This document shows, piece after piece, positions 1-8,197 of a DNA stretch of 34,917 bases. A model generated the notes under the pieces. The model made no database searches. It saw nothing but the letters and a program-made list of their open reading frames with translations, and was not told the origin of the DNA. The stretch covers positions 1 through 34,917 of the forward strand of contig MOXJ01000035.1 in assembly GCA_002507565.1 (NCBI GenBank), given 5' to 3'. Position 1 is the stretch's first letter. Every line of letters begins with the position of its first letter. The DNA comes from Candidatus Reconcilbacillus cellulovorans. GTDB taxonomy: Bacteria > Bacillota > Bacilli > Paenibacillales > Reconciliibacillaceae. A program made the position numbers and the translations under genes.

Positions 1-78
1 CAGGACGTCCTTGTTTTCCTCGCTGCCGAAGATGCGTTTAAAGACGAAGTCGTTTTTCGGGTCGAGCAGGTCGGTCAT
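1..78 (-). CDS. Rpn-family PD-(D/E)XK nuclease/putative transposase, N-terminal fragment
   Basis: This is the first 26 codons of a gene that runs off the left edge. The peptide begins MTDLLDPKNDFVFKRIFGSE, the characteristic N-terminus of Rpn (recombination-promoting nuclease / PD-(D/E)XK transposase-like, PF12784) proteins. The ATG is preceded by GAGG at about 8 bases, and a promoter lies upstream. Family members are DNA nucleases that often occur as many dispersed copies in spore-forming Firmicutes. The catalytic region is outside the window, so intactness cannot be judged. The family call rests on this short but distinctive N-terminus. Confidence 0.72.
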   Translation of the reverse strand, partial: MTDLLDPKNDFVFKRIFGSEENKDVL

Positions 79-114
79 CGGCAAAGCCTCGCGAAAAATG
101 GGATTCCTGGATTC

Positions 115-144
115 AGTATAGCATGCGGGCGACTCCGTCTGCAA
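115..144 (-). promoter_or_regulatory. Promoter of the Rpn-family gene
   Basis: On the minus strand there is a -35-like TTGCAG (139-144), an 18-bp spacer and a -10-like TATACT (115-120), about 37 bp upstream of the start codon at 78. It is a sigma-A type match judged by eye. Confidence 0.45.
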
Positions 145-219
145 GCATAACCGGCATCCAGTCGCGGAACGTCCGGGTCAAAACTTGGTAGAAGCGCTGC
201 CGCACCGAACCCCCCGTCC

Positions 220-248
220 GCATAATCGGCCAAGTCCCCTCATAGACA
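220..248 (+). promoter_or_regulatory. Candidate sigma-E promoter upstream of the ydcC-like gene
   Basis: GCATAAT (220-226), 14 bp, then CATAGACA (241-248) resembles the mother-cell sigma-E consensus (ATA-type -35, CATA-type -10, 14-15 bp spacing). It would start transcription about 35 bp before the ATG at 288. Homologous ydcC genes are known as sporulation genes, which makes a sigma-E site plausible; the match itself is imperfect. Confidence 0.4.
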
Positions 249-287
249 TGTATCATGAATTCAACCGGGTGAGGGGTTGGTGGGCCG

Positions 288-1523
288 ATGCGACGATTGG
301 ACCGGTTCAGACGGTCGCTGCGGCGCGCATGGTTCCGGCGGCGCGGCGTTTTGGCCGGCCGGGTGCTTGCGGGAGGGATGCTCTCGCTCCTGTTGCTGTT
401 GGCCGGCTGCGGACCGAAAAACGCGGCGGACGTCGTCCACGAACTGGACAAGTTGATGGCGAAACTCGAGAGCTACGAAACCGACGGCAAAATGATTCTC
501 AAAACCGGCGGCCAGGACGTCGAATACACGGTCAGCGTCTGGTACCGGAAGCCGCACTATTATCGGATTTCGCTGATGAACGAATCGAACGACGTAACGC
601 AGATCGTGCTGCGCAACGACGAGGGCGTGTTCGTGCTGACGCCGCATCTGAACAAAATGTTCCGGTTCCAGAGCGACTGGCCGGAGCGGTCGGGCCAGGT
701 GTACCTGTACCAGTCGCTCGTTCACAGCATCGTTTCGGACCAGAACCGGAAGTTTGCGACCGACAAGGACGCGTTCGTCTTCGACGTGGCGGCCAATTAC
801 GCAAACAATTCGATGCTCGCTCGCCAAAAAATCTGGCTGGACAAAAAAAGTTTCGCGCCGAGGCGGGTCGAAGTGTCCGATGCGAACGCCAACGTGTTGG
901 TCGAGATGCGGTTCGACCGATTCGAGTTCGGCAAAAAGTTCGAGGCGGGCGCGTTCGACATGCAGTGGAACATGAGCGGCCCCCGCGGCGGCGAAAACGC
1001 GCAGCCGCAGGCGTCGCCGGGCGCGCCGGGGCAAAACGCCGCATCAGTCGGGAAGGCGCAGGAGAAAAGGGGTGCGTCGCCGGGCGCCGGCGCTGCTTCG
1101 CGCGGGGAGCCGGGCGGCACGGCGGGGACGTCGGACGGTCGTTCGGCGACGAATACCGAGCGTGCCGGTGCCGACCGCGACGTCGGTTTCGGCGTCGTTC
1201 GGCCGTCGTATACGCCGCCCGGCGTGCGGGAGAAAGACGTCGTCGACCTTCGTCTGGACGATGCGCCGGCGGTCATGCTGCGCTATGAAGGAACCTACCA
1301 TTACACGCTGACGGAGTCGCGGCCGCGGGAGCAGACCGTGTCGATGCTGGCCGGCGAGCCGGTCGATCTCGGTTTCACGGTCGGCGTCCTTGTCGGTGAC
1401 GAACCGAAGACGCTGGTGTGGTGGACGGAAGACGGCGTCGAATTCCGGTTGTCGTCGGCCGAACTGCCGGTCGAGGAAATGGTCCGGATCGCGCGCTCGA
1501 CGGAAGGTGAGACCGGCAAATAA
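288..1523 (+). CDS. ydcC: LolA-like sporulation lipoprotein (YdcC type)
   Basis: This 411-residue protein has a lipobox LLLLAGC with the lipid-bearing Cys at residue 41, so it should be anchored to the outer face of the membrane. It is preceded by an unusually long Arg-rich N-region of about 20 residues. Residues ~45-225 resemble the outer-membrane lipoprotein-sorting (LolA/DUF4367-like) fold of B. subtilis YdcC. A low-complexity Gly/Ala/Pro/Ser linker (~230-300) separates it from a C-terminal domain with a YEGTYHYTLTE segment. In Bacillales ydcC sits directly upstream of alr and belongs to the mother-cell sporulation programme; the same order is seen here. The start was chosen because GAGGGG lies about 11 bases upstream. 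The linker is longer than I would expect for the family. The molecular function of YdcC is not established. Confidence 0.75.
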   Translation: MRRLDRFRRSLRRAWFRRRGVLAGRVLAGGMLSLLLLLAGCGPKNAADVVHELDKLMAKLESYETDGKMILKTGGQDVEYTVSVWYRKPHYYRISLMNESNDVTQIVLRNDEGVFVLTPHLNKMFRFQSDWPERSGQVYLYQSLVHSIVSDQNRKFATDKDAFVFDVAANYANNSMLARQKIWLDKKSFAPRRVEVSDANANVLVEMRFDRFEFGKKFEAGAFDMQWNMSGPRGGENAQPQASPGAPGQNAASVGKAQEKRGASPGAGAASRGEPGGTAGTSDGRSATNTERAGADRDVGFGVVRPSYTPPGVREKDVVDLRLDDAPAVMLRYEGTYHYTLTESRPREQTVSMLAGEPVDLGFTVGVLVGDEPKTLVWWTEDGVEFRLSSAELPVEEMVRIARSTEGETGK

Positions 1524-1606
1524 AAACATATGCGGGCGCCACGAGGGGCGTGCAGCCGCGGTGTTCGGCTGCGCCGCCCGGCTCGCGCGGCCCGCTTGCC
1601 TCTTCG

Positions 1607-1635
1607 TTGACAGCCGCGCGCCGCGGCGGTACCAT
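1607..1635 (+). promoter_or_regulatory. Sigma-A promoter of alr
   Basis: A perfect -35 TTGACA (1607-1612), an exact 17-bp spacer and a -10 TACCAT (1630-1635). Transcription would begin near 1642. This excludes the upstream in-frame ATG at 1641 as the translation start and points to the TTG at 1707. Confidence 0.6.
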
Positions 1636-1706
1636 TAGGAATGTGTGTACGCGACGCACGCGACGCGGCGCCGGCCGGTCCGGCGTCATGCGGGGGGACG
1701 CGGAAG

Positions 1707-2912
1707 TTGGACCTCTATTCGTATCGCCCGACGCGGGTCGAGATTTCGCTGGACGCGCTGCGGCGCAACCTGCTGGCGTTCCGGCGAGCGCTTCCGGATG
1801 GCGTCGCCGTCATGGCGGTGGTGAAGGCGAACGCATACGGCCACGGCGCGGTGATGGCGGCGCGGGAAGCCGAGGCGGCCGGCGCGGCCTATCTCGGCGT
1901 CGCTTTTCTCGACGAGGCGCTCGAATTGCGGCGTGCGGGCGTCGGCCTGCCGATTCTCGTACTCGGCTACACGCCGCCGGAAGGGCTTGCGGTCGCGGCG
2001 CGGCACCGGGTGACGCTGACGGTGTTCAGCGAGGACGTTCTTGAGGCGCTGCGGGCCGGACGCCAGGGCGACGCGCCGCTGGCGGTGCACGTCAAGATCG
2101 ACACGGGCATGGGGCGGCTCGGGCTGCTTCCCGGCGAAGACGCCGTCCGGTTCGTCGAGGCGCTCGCCCGCACGCCGGGCGTGCTTCTCGAAGGGTTGTT
2201 CACCCATTACGCCTGCGCCGACGAGGCCGACAAACGCTATACGCGCGAGCAGTACGTGAAGTTCCGTCGTTTCGTCGAGACGCTCCGCGCGCGCGACCTG
2301 ACGTTTCGGTGGGTGCACGCCGGCAACAGCGCGGCTGGGCTCGACACGCCGGAATGGACGTTCAACATGCTCAGGCTCGGCATCGGGCTGTACGGCCTCT
2401 ATCCGTCGGAAGAAGTCAACCGGCGCCGGGTCGCGCTCGAGCCGGTCATGAGTTTTCGAACGGCCGTCGTTCATCTGAAAACCTTGCCGCCGAATTCCGG
2501 CGTCAGTTACGGAGCGGTCTACCGCACGTCGGGCTATGAGCGGATCGCCACGCTGCCGGTCGGATATGCCGACGGCTACAGCCGGATGTTGACGGGAAAA
2601 GCAGAAGTGCTCATCCGCGGCGTCCGCGCGCCGGTCGTCGGCCGCATCTGCATGGACCAGTGCATGGTGCGCGTCGACGGCGTGCCCGGCGTTTCGCTGC
2701 ATGACGAAGTCGTGCTGTTCGGCAAACAGGGCGACGCATGCCTGCCGGCGGACGAAGTGGCGCGGTGGCTCGGCACGATCCATTACGAAGTGACGTGCAT
2801 GGTGTCGCACCGCGTTCCGCGCATCTATCTGCGAAACGGCGAACCCGTGTCGGCGGAAAATCCGCTGATCGGGGAGGATTTCGGGGCCCGGACGGCGAAT
2901 AGACATACCTAG
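1707..2912 (+). CDS. alr: Alanine racemase
   Basis: PLP-dependent racemase that makes D-alanine for peptidoglycan; cytoplasmic. With a TTG start at 1707 the N-terminus (LDLYSYRPTRVEISLDAL) lines up with known Alr proteins. The PLP lysine is K40 in VVKANAYGHG, and the second catalytic base is Y268 in SYGAVYRTSG. The substrate-site motif GRICMDQCMV is also present. At 401 residues it is of normal length. A longer reading from ATG 1641 is possible, but it would start at the predicted transcription start and has no proper ribosome binding site, whereas 1707 has a GGGGGG tract about 9 bases upstream. It is followed by ndoAI and ndoA, the standard Bacillales arrangement. Confidence 0.95.
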   Translation: MDLYSYRPTRVEISLDALRRNLLAFRRALPDGVAVMAVVKANAYGHGAVMAAREAEAAGAAYLGVAFLDEALELRRAGVGLPILVLGYTPPEGLAVAARHRVTLTVFSEDVLEALRAGRQGDAPLAVHVKIDTGMGRLGLLPGEDAVRFVEALARTPGVLLEGLFTHYACADEADKRYTREQYVKFRRFVETLRARDLTFRWVHAGNSAAGLDTPEWTFNMLRLGIGLYGLYPSEEVNRRRVALEPVMSFRTAVVHLKTLPPNSGVSYGAVYRTSGYERIATLPVGYADGYSRMLTGKAEVLIRGVRAPVVGRICMDQCMVRVDGVPGVSLHDEVVLFGKQGDACLPADEVARWLGTIHYEVTCMVSHRVPRIYLRNGEPVSAENPLIGEDFGARTANRHT

Positions 2913-3020
2913 TGTTTTCGGCCGTTCGCGGGGTGGGCGGTTCGATTAGAATATTCTGGTTAGAAGAGAGCTATACTGGAAATGGCGCGGTTTCGCAAAA
3001 GTTTCGGAGGTGCGATATCG

Positions 3021-3302
3021 GTGGCCAACGCGCAGAATACGAAGCGGATCATGATCAGCCTGCCGGATCAGTTGCTCCGGGAAGTCGACGGGATCGCGGC
3101 GAAAGAAAAATCCAACCGCAGCGAACTCATTCGCCAAGCGATGCGCCTTTTTTTGATGGAACGCAAAAAACGGCAGTTGCGCGAAGCGATGCAGCGGGGC
3201 TACATGGAGATGGCGAAAATCAACCTGCACATGGCATCCGAGGCTTTCCACGCGGAAGAGGAAGCGGAGACGACGCTCGACCGTCTGGTCAGCGGGGGGT
3301 AA
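3021..3302 (+). CDS. ndoAI: Antitoxin EndoAI (MazE/CopG-type ribbon-helix-helix)
   Basis: Antitoxin partner of EndoA. The N-terminal half is a ribbon-helix-helix DNA-binding fold ([20 protein letters not shown]), followed by the conserved [18 protein letters not shown] and [11 protein letters not shown] segments, which are near-identical to B. subtilis EndoAI and form the toxin-binding tail. I start it at GTG 3021 because GGAGGTG lies 8 bases upstream and this gives the family's normal length of about 93 residues; an in-frame ATG at 2982 would add 13 residues without a good ribosome binding site. It ends 4 bases before ndoA, so the pair is translationally linked. Antitoxins of this type neutralise the RNase and usually autoregulate the pair. 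Confidence 0.93.
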   Translation: MANAQNTKRIMISLPDQLLREVDGIAAKEKSNRSELIRQAMRLFLMERKKRQLREAMQRGYMEMAKINLHMASEAFHAEEEAETTLDRLVSGG

Positions 3303-3306
3303 AATT

Positions 3307-3657
3307 GTGATCGTCAAGCGGGGCGACGTGTTTTTCGCAAATTTGTCCCCGGTGGTCGGTTCGGAGCAGGGCGGCGTTCGCCCCGTGCTCGTCATCCAGA
3401 ACGACATCGGTAACCGTTTCAGTCCCACTGTCATCGTCGCGGCCATCACGGCGCAGATCCAGAAAGCCAAACTGCCCACCCACGTGGAAATCAAGGCCAA
3501 GGAACACGGATTCGACCGGGATTCGGTCATTTTGACCGAGCAGATCCGGACGATCGACAAACAGCGGCTGACGAGCAAGGTCACCCATCTCGACGAGGAA
3601 ACGATGAAACGCGTCGACGAGGCGCTCATGATCAGCCTCGGACTGATCGATTTTTGA
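3307..3657 (+). CDS. ndoA: mRNA interferase EndoA (MazF family toxin)
   Basis: A 116-residue MazF-type endoribonuclease that cuts single-stranded mRNA. It is almost identical along its length to B. subtilis Endo[21 protein letters not shown] at the N-terminus and SLGLIDF at the C-terminus. The catalytic residues described for EndoA, R25 and T48, are both present, so the toxin looks active. The start is GTG, 4 bases after the antitoxin stop. It ends an apparent alr-ndoAI-ndoA transcription unit closed by the terminator at 3673. In B. subtilis the sigma-B regulatory genes follow here; they are absent. Confidence 0.95.
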   Translation: MIVKRGDVFFANLSPVVGSEQGGVRPVLVIQNDIGNRFSPTVIVAAITAQIQKAKLPTHVEIKAKEHGFDRDSVILTEQIRTIDKQRLTSKVTHLDEETMKRVDEALMISLGLIDF

Positions 3658-3672
3658 GCGTTTTTAGCGGAG

Positions 3673-3708
3673 AAACGCGCGGACCGGTCGTCGGCGCGTT
3701 TTGTTTTT
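3673..3708 (+). terminator. Rho-independent terminator after ndoA
   Basis: An 8-bp perfect stem AAACGCGC (3673-3680) / GCGCGTTT (3694-3701) with a 13-base loop, followed by a T-rich run (TGTTTTTGG). It lies 15 bases after the ndoA stop. Confidence 0.75.
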
Positions 3709-3753
3709 GGGTTTTGTTTTGGGTTCGATGCGGAGGGGGGACGTCGTTCTTCG

Positions 3754-6078
3754 ATGACGCGACAGCAGAAAGCGAAAACGTCGGCGGAACGGCCGGAAAA
3801 CCTTAAAGAGCGGGCGGATGCGGATGTGGCGGTAAAGGCGGCTTCCGCGGCGCCGGCGGCCTCGGATCCCGCGGTTGAACCGGCTAAGGATGCCGCAGTG
3901 AAACCTGCGGGCGCCGCGGCGGAAGAGCGGATTCGCCGGCAGATCGCGGCGGAACTCGGCCTGCCGGTCGCCAAAGTGGCGGCGACGGTGCGGCTTCTCG
4001 ACGAAGGCAATACGATCCCGTTCATCGCGCGTTACCGCAAGGAAGCGACGGGTGAGCTGGACGAAACGCAAATCCGGGCGATCGAGGAGCGCCTGCGGTA
4101 CCGACGGTCGCTGGAGGAGCGCAAGGGGGAAGTCGTCCGGTTGATCGCCGAACAGGGCAAACTGACGGACGAATTGCGCCGCGCGATCGAAGAGGCGACG
4201 AAGCTGCAGGAAGTCGAAGATTTGTACCGCCCGTTTCGTCCGAAGCGGAAAACGCGCGCAAGCGTCGCGAAGGAACGCGGGCTCGAACCGCTCGCGGACT
4301 GGATCGCAAGCCGGCCGGCGGAGGGCGACCCGCGCGCCGAGGCGCTCCGCTACGTCGACCCGGACAAGGAAGTGCCGACGGTCGACGACGCGCTTCAGGG
4401 CGCGCTCGACATTCTCGCCGAGCGGATCGCGGACGATCCGGACATCCGCGGCTGGGTGCGGCGTTTTTCGTTCGAGCACGGGGAGCTGGCGACGGAGGCG
4501 AAAGACGGCTCGAAGGAGTCCGTTTACGACATGTACTACGATTTCCGCGAACCGGTCCGCAAAATACCGCCGCATCGCGTTCTGGCGATCAACCGCGGCG
4601 AAAGGGAAGACGTGCTGAACGTGCGCCTGGAAGTGCCGGAAGCGCGCATTCTGGAAGAGATCGGGCGCCGGGTGATCGTCGGCGGGCGTTCGGCGACGGA
4701 CGACCTGCTGCGGGCGGCGGTCGAAGACGCGTACAAGCGGCTGATCGCCCCGGCCGTCGAGCGCGACGTGCGGTCCGAGCTGACGGAGAAGGCGGAGGAA
4801 CAGGCGATCAAGGTGTTCGCGGAAAACTTGCGCCGGCTGCTGCTTCAGCCGCCGGTCCGCGGCAAAACGGTCATGGGCATCGACCCCGCCTACCGAACCG
4901 GCTGCAAAGTGGCGGTCGTCGACGAGACGGGCAAGCTGCTCGACGTCGCGGTCGTCTATCCGACGCCGCCGCACAACGACGTCGAGCGTTCGGCGCGCGT
5001 GCTGCGGGAGCTCATCGAGCGGCATCGCGTCGACCTGATCGCGATCGGCAACGGTACCGCTTCGCGCGAGACGGAGCTGTTCGTCGCCGGTCTCATCCGC
5101 GACATGCCGCCGGAGCGCAAGCTCCATTATACGATCGTCAATGAGGCGGGCGCGAGCGTCTATTCGGCGTCGAAACTCGCGCAGGAAGAATTTCCGAATC
5201 TGGATGTGTCGGAGAGGAGCGCCGTCTCGATCGCCCGCCGGCTGCAAGATCCGCTCGCCGAGCTGGTCAAAATCGATCCGAAATCGATCGGCGTCGGCCA
5301 ATACCAGCACGACGTTTCGCAAAAACGATTGGAAGAAACGCTGGCCGGCGTCGTGGAGTCGGCCGTCAATCACGTCGGCGTCGACGTCAACACCGCCTCG
5401 GCGGCGCTTTTGTCGTACGTGGCGGGCGTCAACGCGGCGATCGCGAAAAACATCGTCCGCTACCGCGAGGCTAACGGCAAGTTCCGTTCGCGCCGGGAGC
5501 TTTTGAACGTGCCGCGCCTCGGGGAGAAGACTTATGAGCAGTGCGTCGGTTTCCTGCGCATTCCCGATGGCGACGAGCCGCTTGACAACACGCCGATTCA
5601 TCCGGAGTCGTATCCGGCGGTGGAGCGACTGCTGGAGGAACTGGGCTTGGGGCGTGGAGATTTGGGAAAACCGGCATTGCGGGAGCGGCTGCAGGCGGTG
5701 GACGTCGAATCACTGGCCGCTCGTCTCGGCGTCGGCGTGCCGACTTTGCGCGACATTCTGGACAGCCTGCAGCGCCCCGGCCGCGATCCGCGCGACGAAC
5801 TGCCGAAGCCGATTTTCCGGACGGACGTGCTGCGCCTCGAGGACCTCAAGCCGGGGATGGAGCTGAAAGGAACGGTGCGCAACGTGCTCGATTTCGGCGC
5901 GTTCGTCGACATCGGCGTCAAACAGGACGGACTCGTGCACATATCGCAAATGAGCGACAAGTACGTGAAGCATCCGTTGGATGTGGTTTCGGTCGGCGAC
6001 GTCGTAACGGTGTGGGTGCTCGATGTGGACGTGAAAAGGGGAAGGATCGCCCTGACGATGCGGAAGCCGGGGGGATGA
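3754..6078 (+). CDS. tex: Tex-family S1 RNA-binding protein
   Basis: A 774-residue nucleic-acid-binding transcription accessory protein. After a non-conserved N-terminal extension of about 65 residues rich in Ala and charged residues, the Tex core begins (IAAELGLPVAKVAATVRLLD, then NTIPFIARYRKEATGELDE). Next come the YqgF-like fold (MGIDPAYRTGCKVAVVDETG), the helix-hairpin-helix region (VGVDVNTASAALLSYVAGVN), and a C-terminal S1 domain (ELKGTVRNVLDFGAFVDIGV to RGRIALTMRKPG). The B. subtilis homologue YdcI is about 720 residues, so the extra N-terminus is the oddity here; I see no well-placed later start. In B. subtilis tex precedes sprT and the trnS tRNA operon, which is relevant to how the island downstream got here. 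Confidence 0.95.
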   Translation: MTRQQKAKTSAERPENLKERADADVAVKAASAAPAASDPAVEPAKDAAVKPAGAAAEERIRRQIAAELGLPVAKVAATVRLLDEGNTIPFIARYRKEATGELDETQIRAIEERLRYRRSLEERKGEVVRLIAEQGKLTDELRRAIEEATKLQEVEDLYRPFRPKRKTRASVAKERGLEPLADWIASRPAEGDPRAEALRYVDPDKEVPTVDDALQGALDILAERIADDPDIRGWVRRFSFEHGELATEAKDGSKESVYDMYYDFREPVRKIPPHRVLAINRGEREDVLNVRLEVPEARILEEIGRRVIVGGRSATDDLLRAAVEDAYKRLIAPAVERDVRSELTEKAEEQAIKVFAENLRRLLLQPPVRGKTVMGIDPAYRTGCKVAVVDETGKLLDVAVVYPTPPHNDVERSARVLRELIERHRVDLIAIGNGTASRETELFVAGLIRDMPPERKLHYTIVNEAGASVYSASKLAQEEFPNLDVSERSAVSIARRLQDPLAELVKIDPKSIGVGQYQHDVSQKRLEETLAGVVESAVNHVGVDVNTASAALLSYVAGVNAAIAKNIVRYREANGKFRSRRELLNVPRLGEKTYEQCVGFLRIPDGDEPLDNTPIHPESYPAVERLLEELGLGRGDLGKPALRERLQAVDVESLAARLGVGVPTLRDILDSLQRPGRDPRDELPKPIFRTDVLRLEDLKPGMELKGTVRNVLDFGAFVDIGVKQDGLVHISQMSDKYVKHPLDVVSVGDVVTVWVLDVDVKRGRIALTMRKPGG

Positions 6079-6187
6079 GGCGCCGGTCGGGCGCGGCCGC
6101 GACGGTTCCGTTGGTCCGATTGGCGCGTCCTGTCGTCGTTTTCGCCTTGTCGGAAGCGGCAGGACCGGTGCGGGCGAAAGGCCAATG

Positions 6188-6865
6188 CTATCTTTGCCTT
6201 CGGTGAGAATCCGCTCCGATGCGTTCTTTTCTCCAGCGGCTGATCATGTCATGGACCGCAAGTCCGTTGATGAGACGAATCCGCAAAGACTCGGCGGCTT
6301 CCTTGGCGGCTTTCGTAAAATGGCTGGTCGTGATGATCCAGGCGTCGTGACAACCGTAGATCTGTTTGCCGGCTTTAATTCTGAGGACAATGTCGTTTCC
6401 GACGTCTTTTTTCCACCTTTTGCATTGGACCGCGATTTTGTAGCCATCCTTGTCTATCAAGATGAGATCGACCTCGTGATCGCCGGATCCGCCGACGCGC
6501 TGAACGATGTATCCTTTGTCGGTGTAATAAAGTTCGAGGAGACGTTCGAATTCCGGACCCGACAAGGTGTCGATATCCGCCCGGATAAGGTCTTCGTCCG
6601 TCCGTCTGTGCTCGGCGTTTGATCGGGCTTTTTTTCGACCGGCTGCCGATTTGCCGTAGGGCCGACCGGCGGCGGACTTTCGCCGTTGGTGGGTCCAAAT
6701 CAGGCCCATCATTTCGGCTATAAGAATGCCAACGATAAGAAAAACGATAAGCCAGATCCAATGAAGACCGGGCACGCTGTAATAGAGGACGACGCCAAGA
6801 AAAACTAAAATCGCTCGGAGAAAATAGGCGAGTTGCCTTCCTTCGGAATGATAAGTTCTTGCCAA
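6188..6865 (-). CDS. Membrane-anchored Mrr-type restriction endonuclease
   Basis: An N-terminal pair of hydrophobic helices (LAYFLRAILVFLGVVLYY and IWLIVFLIVGILIAEMMGLI) is followed by a basic linker and a C-terminal Mrr_cat (PF04471) domain. The nuclease motif is clear: LSGPEFERLLELYY, then GDHEVDLILIDKDGYKIAVQ with the QCK active-site lysine. Mrr proteins act in type IV-like restriction or other DNA processing; the membrane anchor and linker are known in some Bacillales relatives. I start it at TTG 6865 because a promoter with an extended -10 (6927-6932) would begin transcription near 6920, inside the longer reading from 6994, and AGGA lies 8 bases before this TTG. It is convergent with tex and next to the CRISPR locus, so a defence role is an inference. 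Confidence 0.75.
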   Translation of the reverse strand: MARTYHSEGRQLAYFLRAILVFLGVVLYYSVPGLHWIWLIVFLIVGILIAEMMGLIWTHQRRKSAAGRPYGKSAAGRKKARSNAEHRRTDEDLIRADIDTLSGPEFERLLELYYTDKGYIVQRVGGSGDHEVDLILIDKDGYKIAVQCKRWKKDVGNDIVLRIKAGKQIYGCHDAWIITTSHFTKAAKEAAESLRIRLINGLAVHDMISRWRKERIGADSHRRQR

Positions 6866-6926
6866 GATGGAGTTCCTGCCTTCCTGCCGAAATTTGTCGA
6901 GAGAGGGTAGAGAATCTCTGGGAAAA

Positions 6927-6955
6927 AGTATACCATGAACGGGCCTGATGATGAA
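6927..6955 (-). promoter_or_regulatory. Extended -10 promoter of the Mrr-type gene
   Basis: On the minus strand: TTCATC (6950-6955), a 17-bp spacer ending in TGG, then TATACT (6927-6932), giving a TGn extended -10 element. It lies about 60 bp upstream of TTG 6865 and inside the longer possible reading frame, which supports the shorter start. Confidence 0.45.
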
Positions 6956-7020
6956 GGAAATATCGAAGCCTGCAGCGGGCGCGGTTTCCATCAATGATTC
7001 AGCCGTTTCCAGAACTTTCG

Positions 7021-7049
7021 GAAGGAAAATGTCGTTTCCTGTCGAAGAG
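7021..7049 (+). repeat. Shared element, copy A (near array 1 leader)
   Basis: GAAGGAAAA..GTCG.TTCCTGTCGAA.AG. The same sequence recurs at 8198-8227 just before cas6, with one 1-base indel and two or three substitutions over 29-30 bases. The core can fold (AGGAAA / TTTCCT, 6-bp stem). This copy lies upstream of the array 1 leader promoter. Function unknown; it may be a duplicated promoter-proximal or protein-binding element of the CRISPR locus. Confidence 0.6.
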
Positions 7050-7152
7050 AATGAAAAGGGGCCTTATGGGATTCTGTTTTGTTTTGCGTAGCCGGCGGCT
7101 CGCTGAACCGTCTGCAGATGTCGTGAGCCGCTGGGTGAGCGTAAGGGAATTG

Positions 7153-7303
7153 TGGTATAAAGGGGAATGTTTTTTATGGTTTTTATGGAAGAAGGAAGGG
7201 TCAGTTGTCGTCGATCCCCGGGGGTTTTTGTCGTGTGAGCGATCGACGACATGGCGATCAAGCTGCGGAAATGCCGGTGGGGACTGCATTTTCGCTGGGG
7301 GGG
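7153..7303 (+). promoter_or_regulatory. CRISPR array 1 leader and promoter
   Basis: An extended -10 promoter TGG-TATAAA (7153-7161) would transcribe into the array. The block 7205-7251 matches the array 2 leader (16986-17032) at 45 of 47 bases. It contains the inverted repeat TGTCGTCGATC (7206-7216) / GATCGACGACA (7241-7251) around a CCCCGGGGG core. A weak stem AAATGC (7269-7274) / GCATTT (7286-7291) follows just before the first repeat; the homologous stem in leader 2 is stronger. The leader is on the side where the repeats are least degenerate, as expected. Confidence 0.7.
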
Positions 7304-8038
7304 GTTTTGACCCGTGCAAGAGGGGACGGAAACGCGGATGGGCGACGTAGAAGACACGCCGCCCCTCCCGCGTTTTGACCCGTGCAAGAGGGGACGGAAA
7401 CTTGCCAATATTGACGCGTCAACTGTGCCCAACGCGTTTTGACCCGTGCAAGAGGGGACGGAAACCGCGCGACCCGTGCAAGAGGGGACGGAAACGAGAC
7501 GCTTGAGAAGGGAAAGAACCACTCGTTGAAAGTTTTGACCCGTGCAAGAGGGGACGGAAACGGGTGATGTCCGCTGAAAATCCGGATTCCGTTTACAAGT
7601 TTTGACCCGTGCAAGAGGGGACGGAAACTCCTGAAGGGAGAATTCGGAATGAACGTGCAGATGGAGTTTTGACCCGTGCAAGAGGGGTGCAAGAGGGGAC
7701 GGAAACCAGCAACTCCTGTAATAGCTACGACATTTGCTTTTTTGTTTTGACCTGTGCCAGAGGGGACGGAAACGGTGCGTGGTGTGCCAGCGTCACGATA
7801 GTTCCTTCGAGTTTTGACCCATGCAAGAGGGGACGGAAACTTTCGTCCATCCTCTGGCGAGCATGTTCTGAATATCTGATTTGACCCGTGCTAGAGGAGA
7901 CGGAAACCCAATCAGAACAACATGGTTCATGTTCGGTTCCTCCTGTTTTGACCCGTGCAAGAGGGGACTGAAACCCGGAGCCCATCGTTTCGTCCGTGGC
8001 GCCAAGCCAGATTTTGACCCAATCCAGAGGGGACAAAC
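7304..8038 (+). CRISPR. CRISPR array 1 (about 12 repeats, decaying)
   Basis: The 30-bp repeat begins GTTTTGACCCGTGCAAGAGG and ends GGACGGAAAC. Repeats start at 7304, 7372, 7436, 7471 (25-bp truncated copy), 7532, 7599, 7666 (41 bp, with an 11-bp internal duplication of TGCAAGAGGGG), 7744, 7811, 7878, 7945 and 8011 (degenerate terminal copy). Spacers are mostly 36-38 bp (one of 34); between repeats 3 and 4 only 5 bases remain, so one spacer has been deleted. Repeats from 7744 onward carry point changes, and the last lacks GG of the GGACGG part. The array is transcribed toward cas6 and ends about 200 bp before it. Confidence 0.95.
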
Positions 8039-8197
8039 GCTCCATTCATGGTAGCTTTAAACCCGAAGCTAAAAAAATGAAACTTGATGTCCCACAAAGC
8101 TAGACCCCACCAGCCCCCTTCGAATCGCCTTCACCTCCGGTATAAGCCCCGCCCCACTCACTCTCCAAAAAAATTTTTCGAATTTTGCGATCTTCCA

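Noticed and set aside
261..1034. Long minus-strand ORF opposite the ydcC-like gene
   Set aside because: It is the GC-rich mirror frame of a well-supported gene, with Arg/His/Pro-biased composition and no ribosome binding site.
2972..2977. TATACT as a separate promoter for ndoAI
   Set aside because: No acceptable -35 lies 16-18 bp upstream; transcription from the alr promoter is sufficient.
3664..5601. 645-codon minus-strand ORF opposite tex
   Set aside because: It shadows the conserved tex frame; its composition (Arg, Asp, Phe, His rich) is that of an antisense frame in GC-rich DNA.
7064..7692. Minus-strand ORFs with repeated FPSPLARVKT / SVPSCTGQN peptides
   Set aside because: They are translations of the CRISPR repeats and spacers, not a repeat protein.
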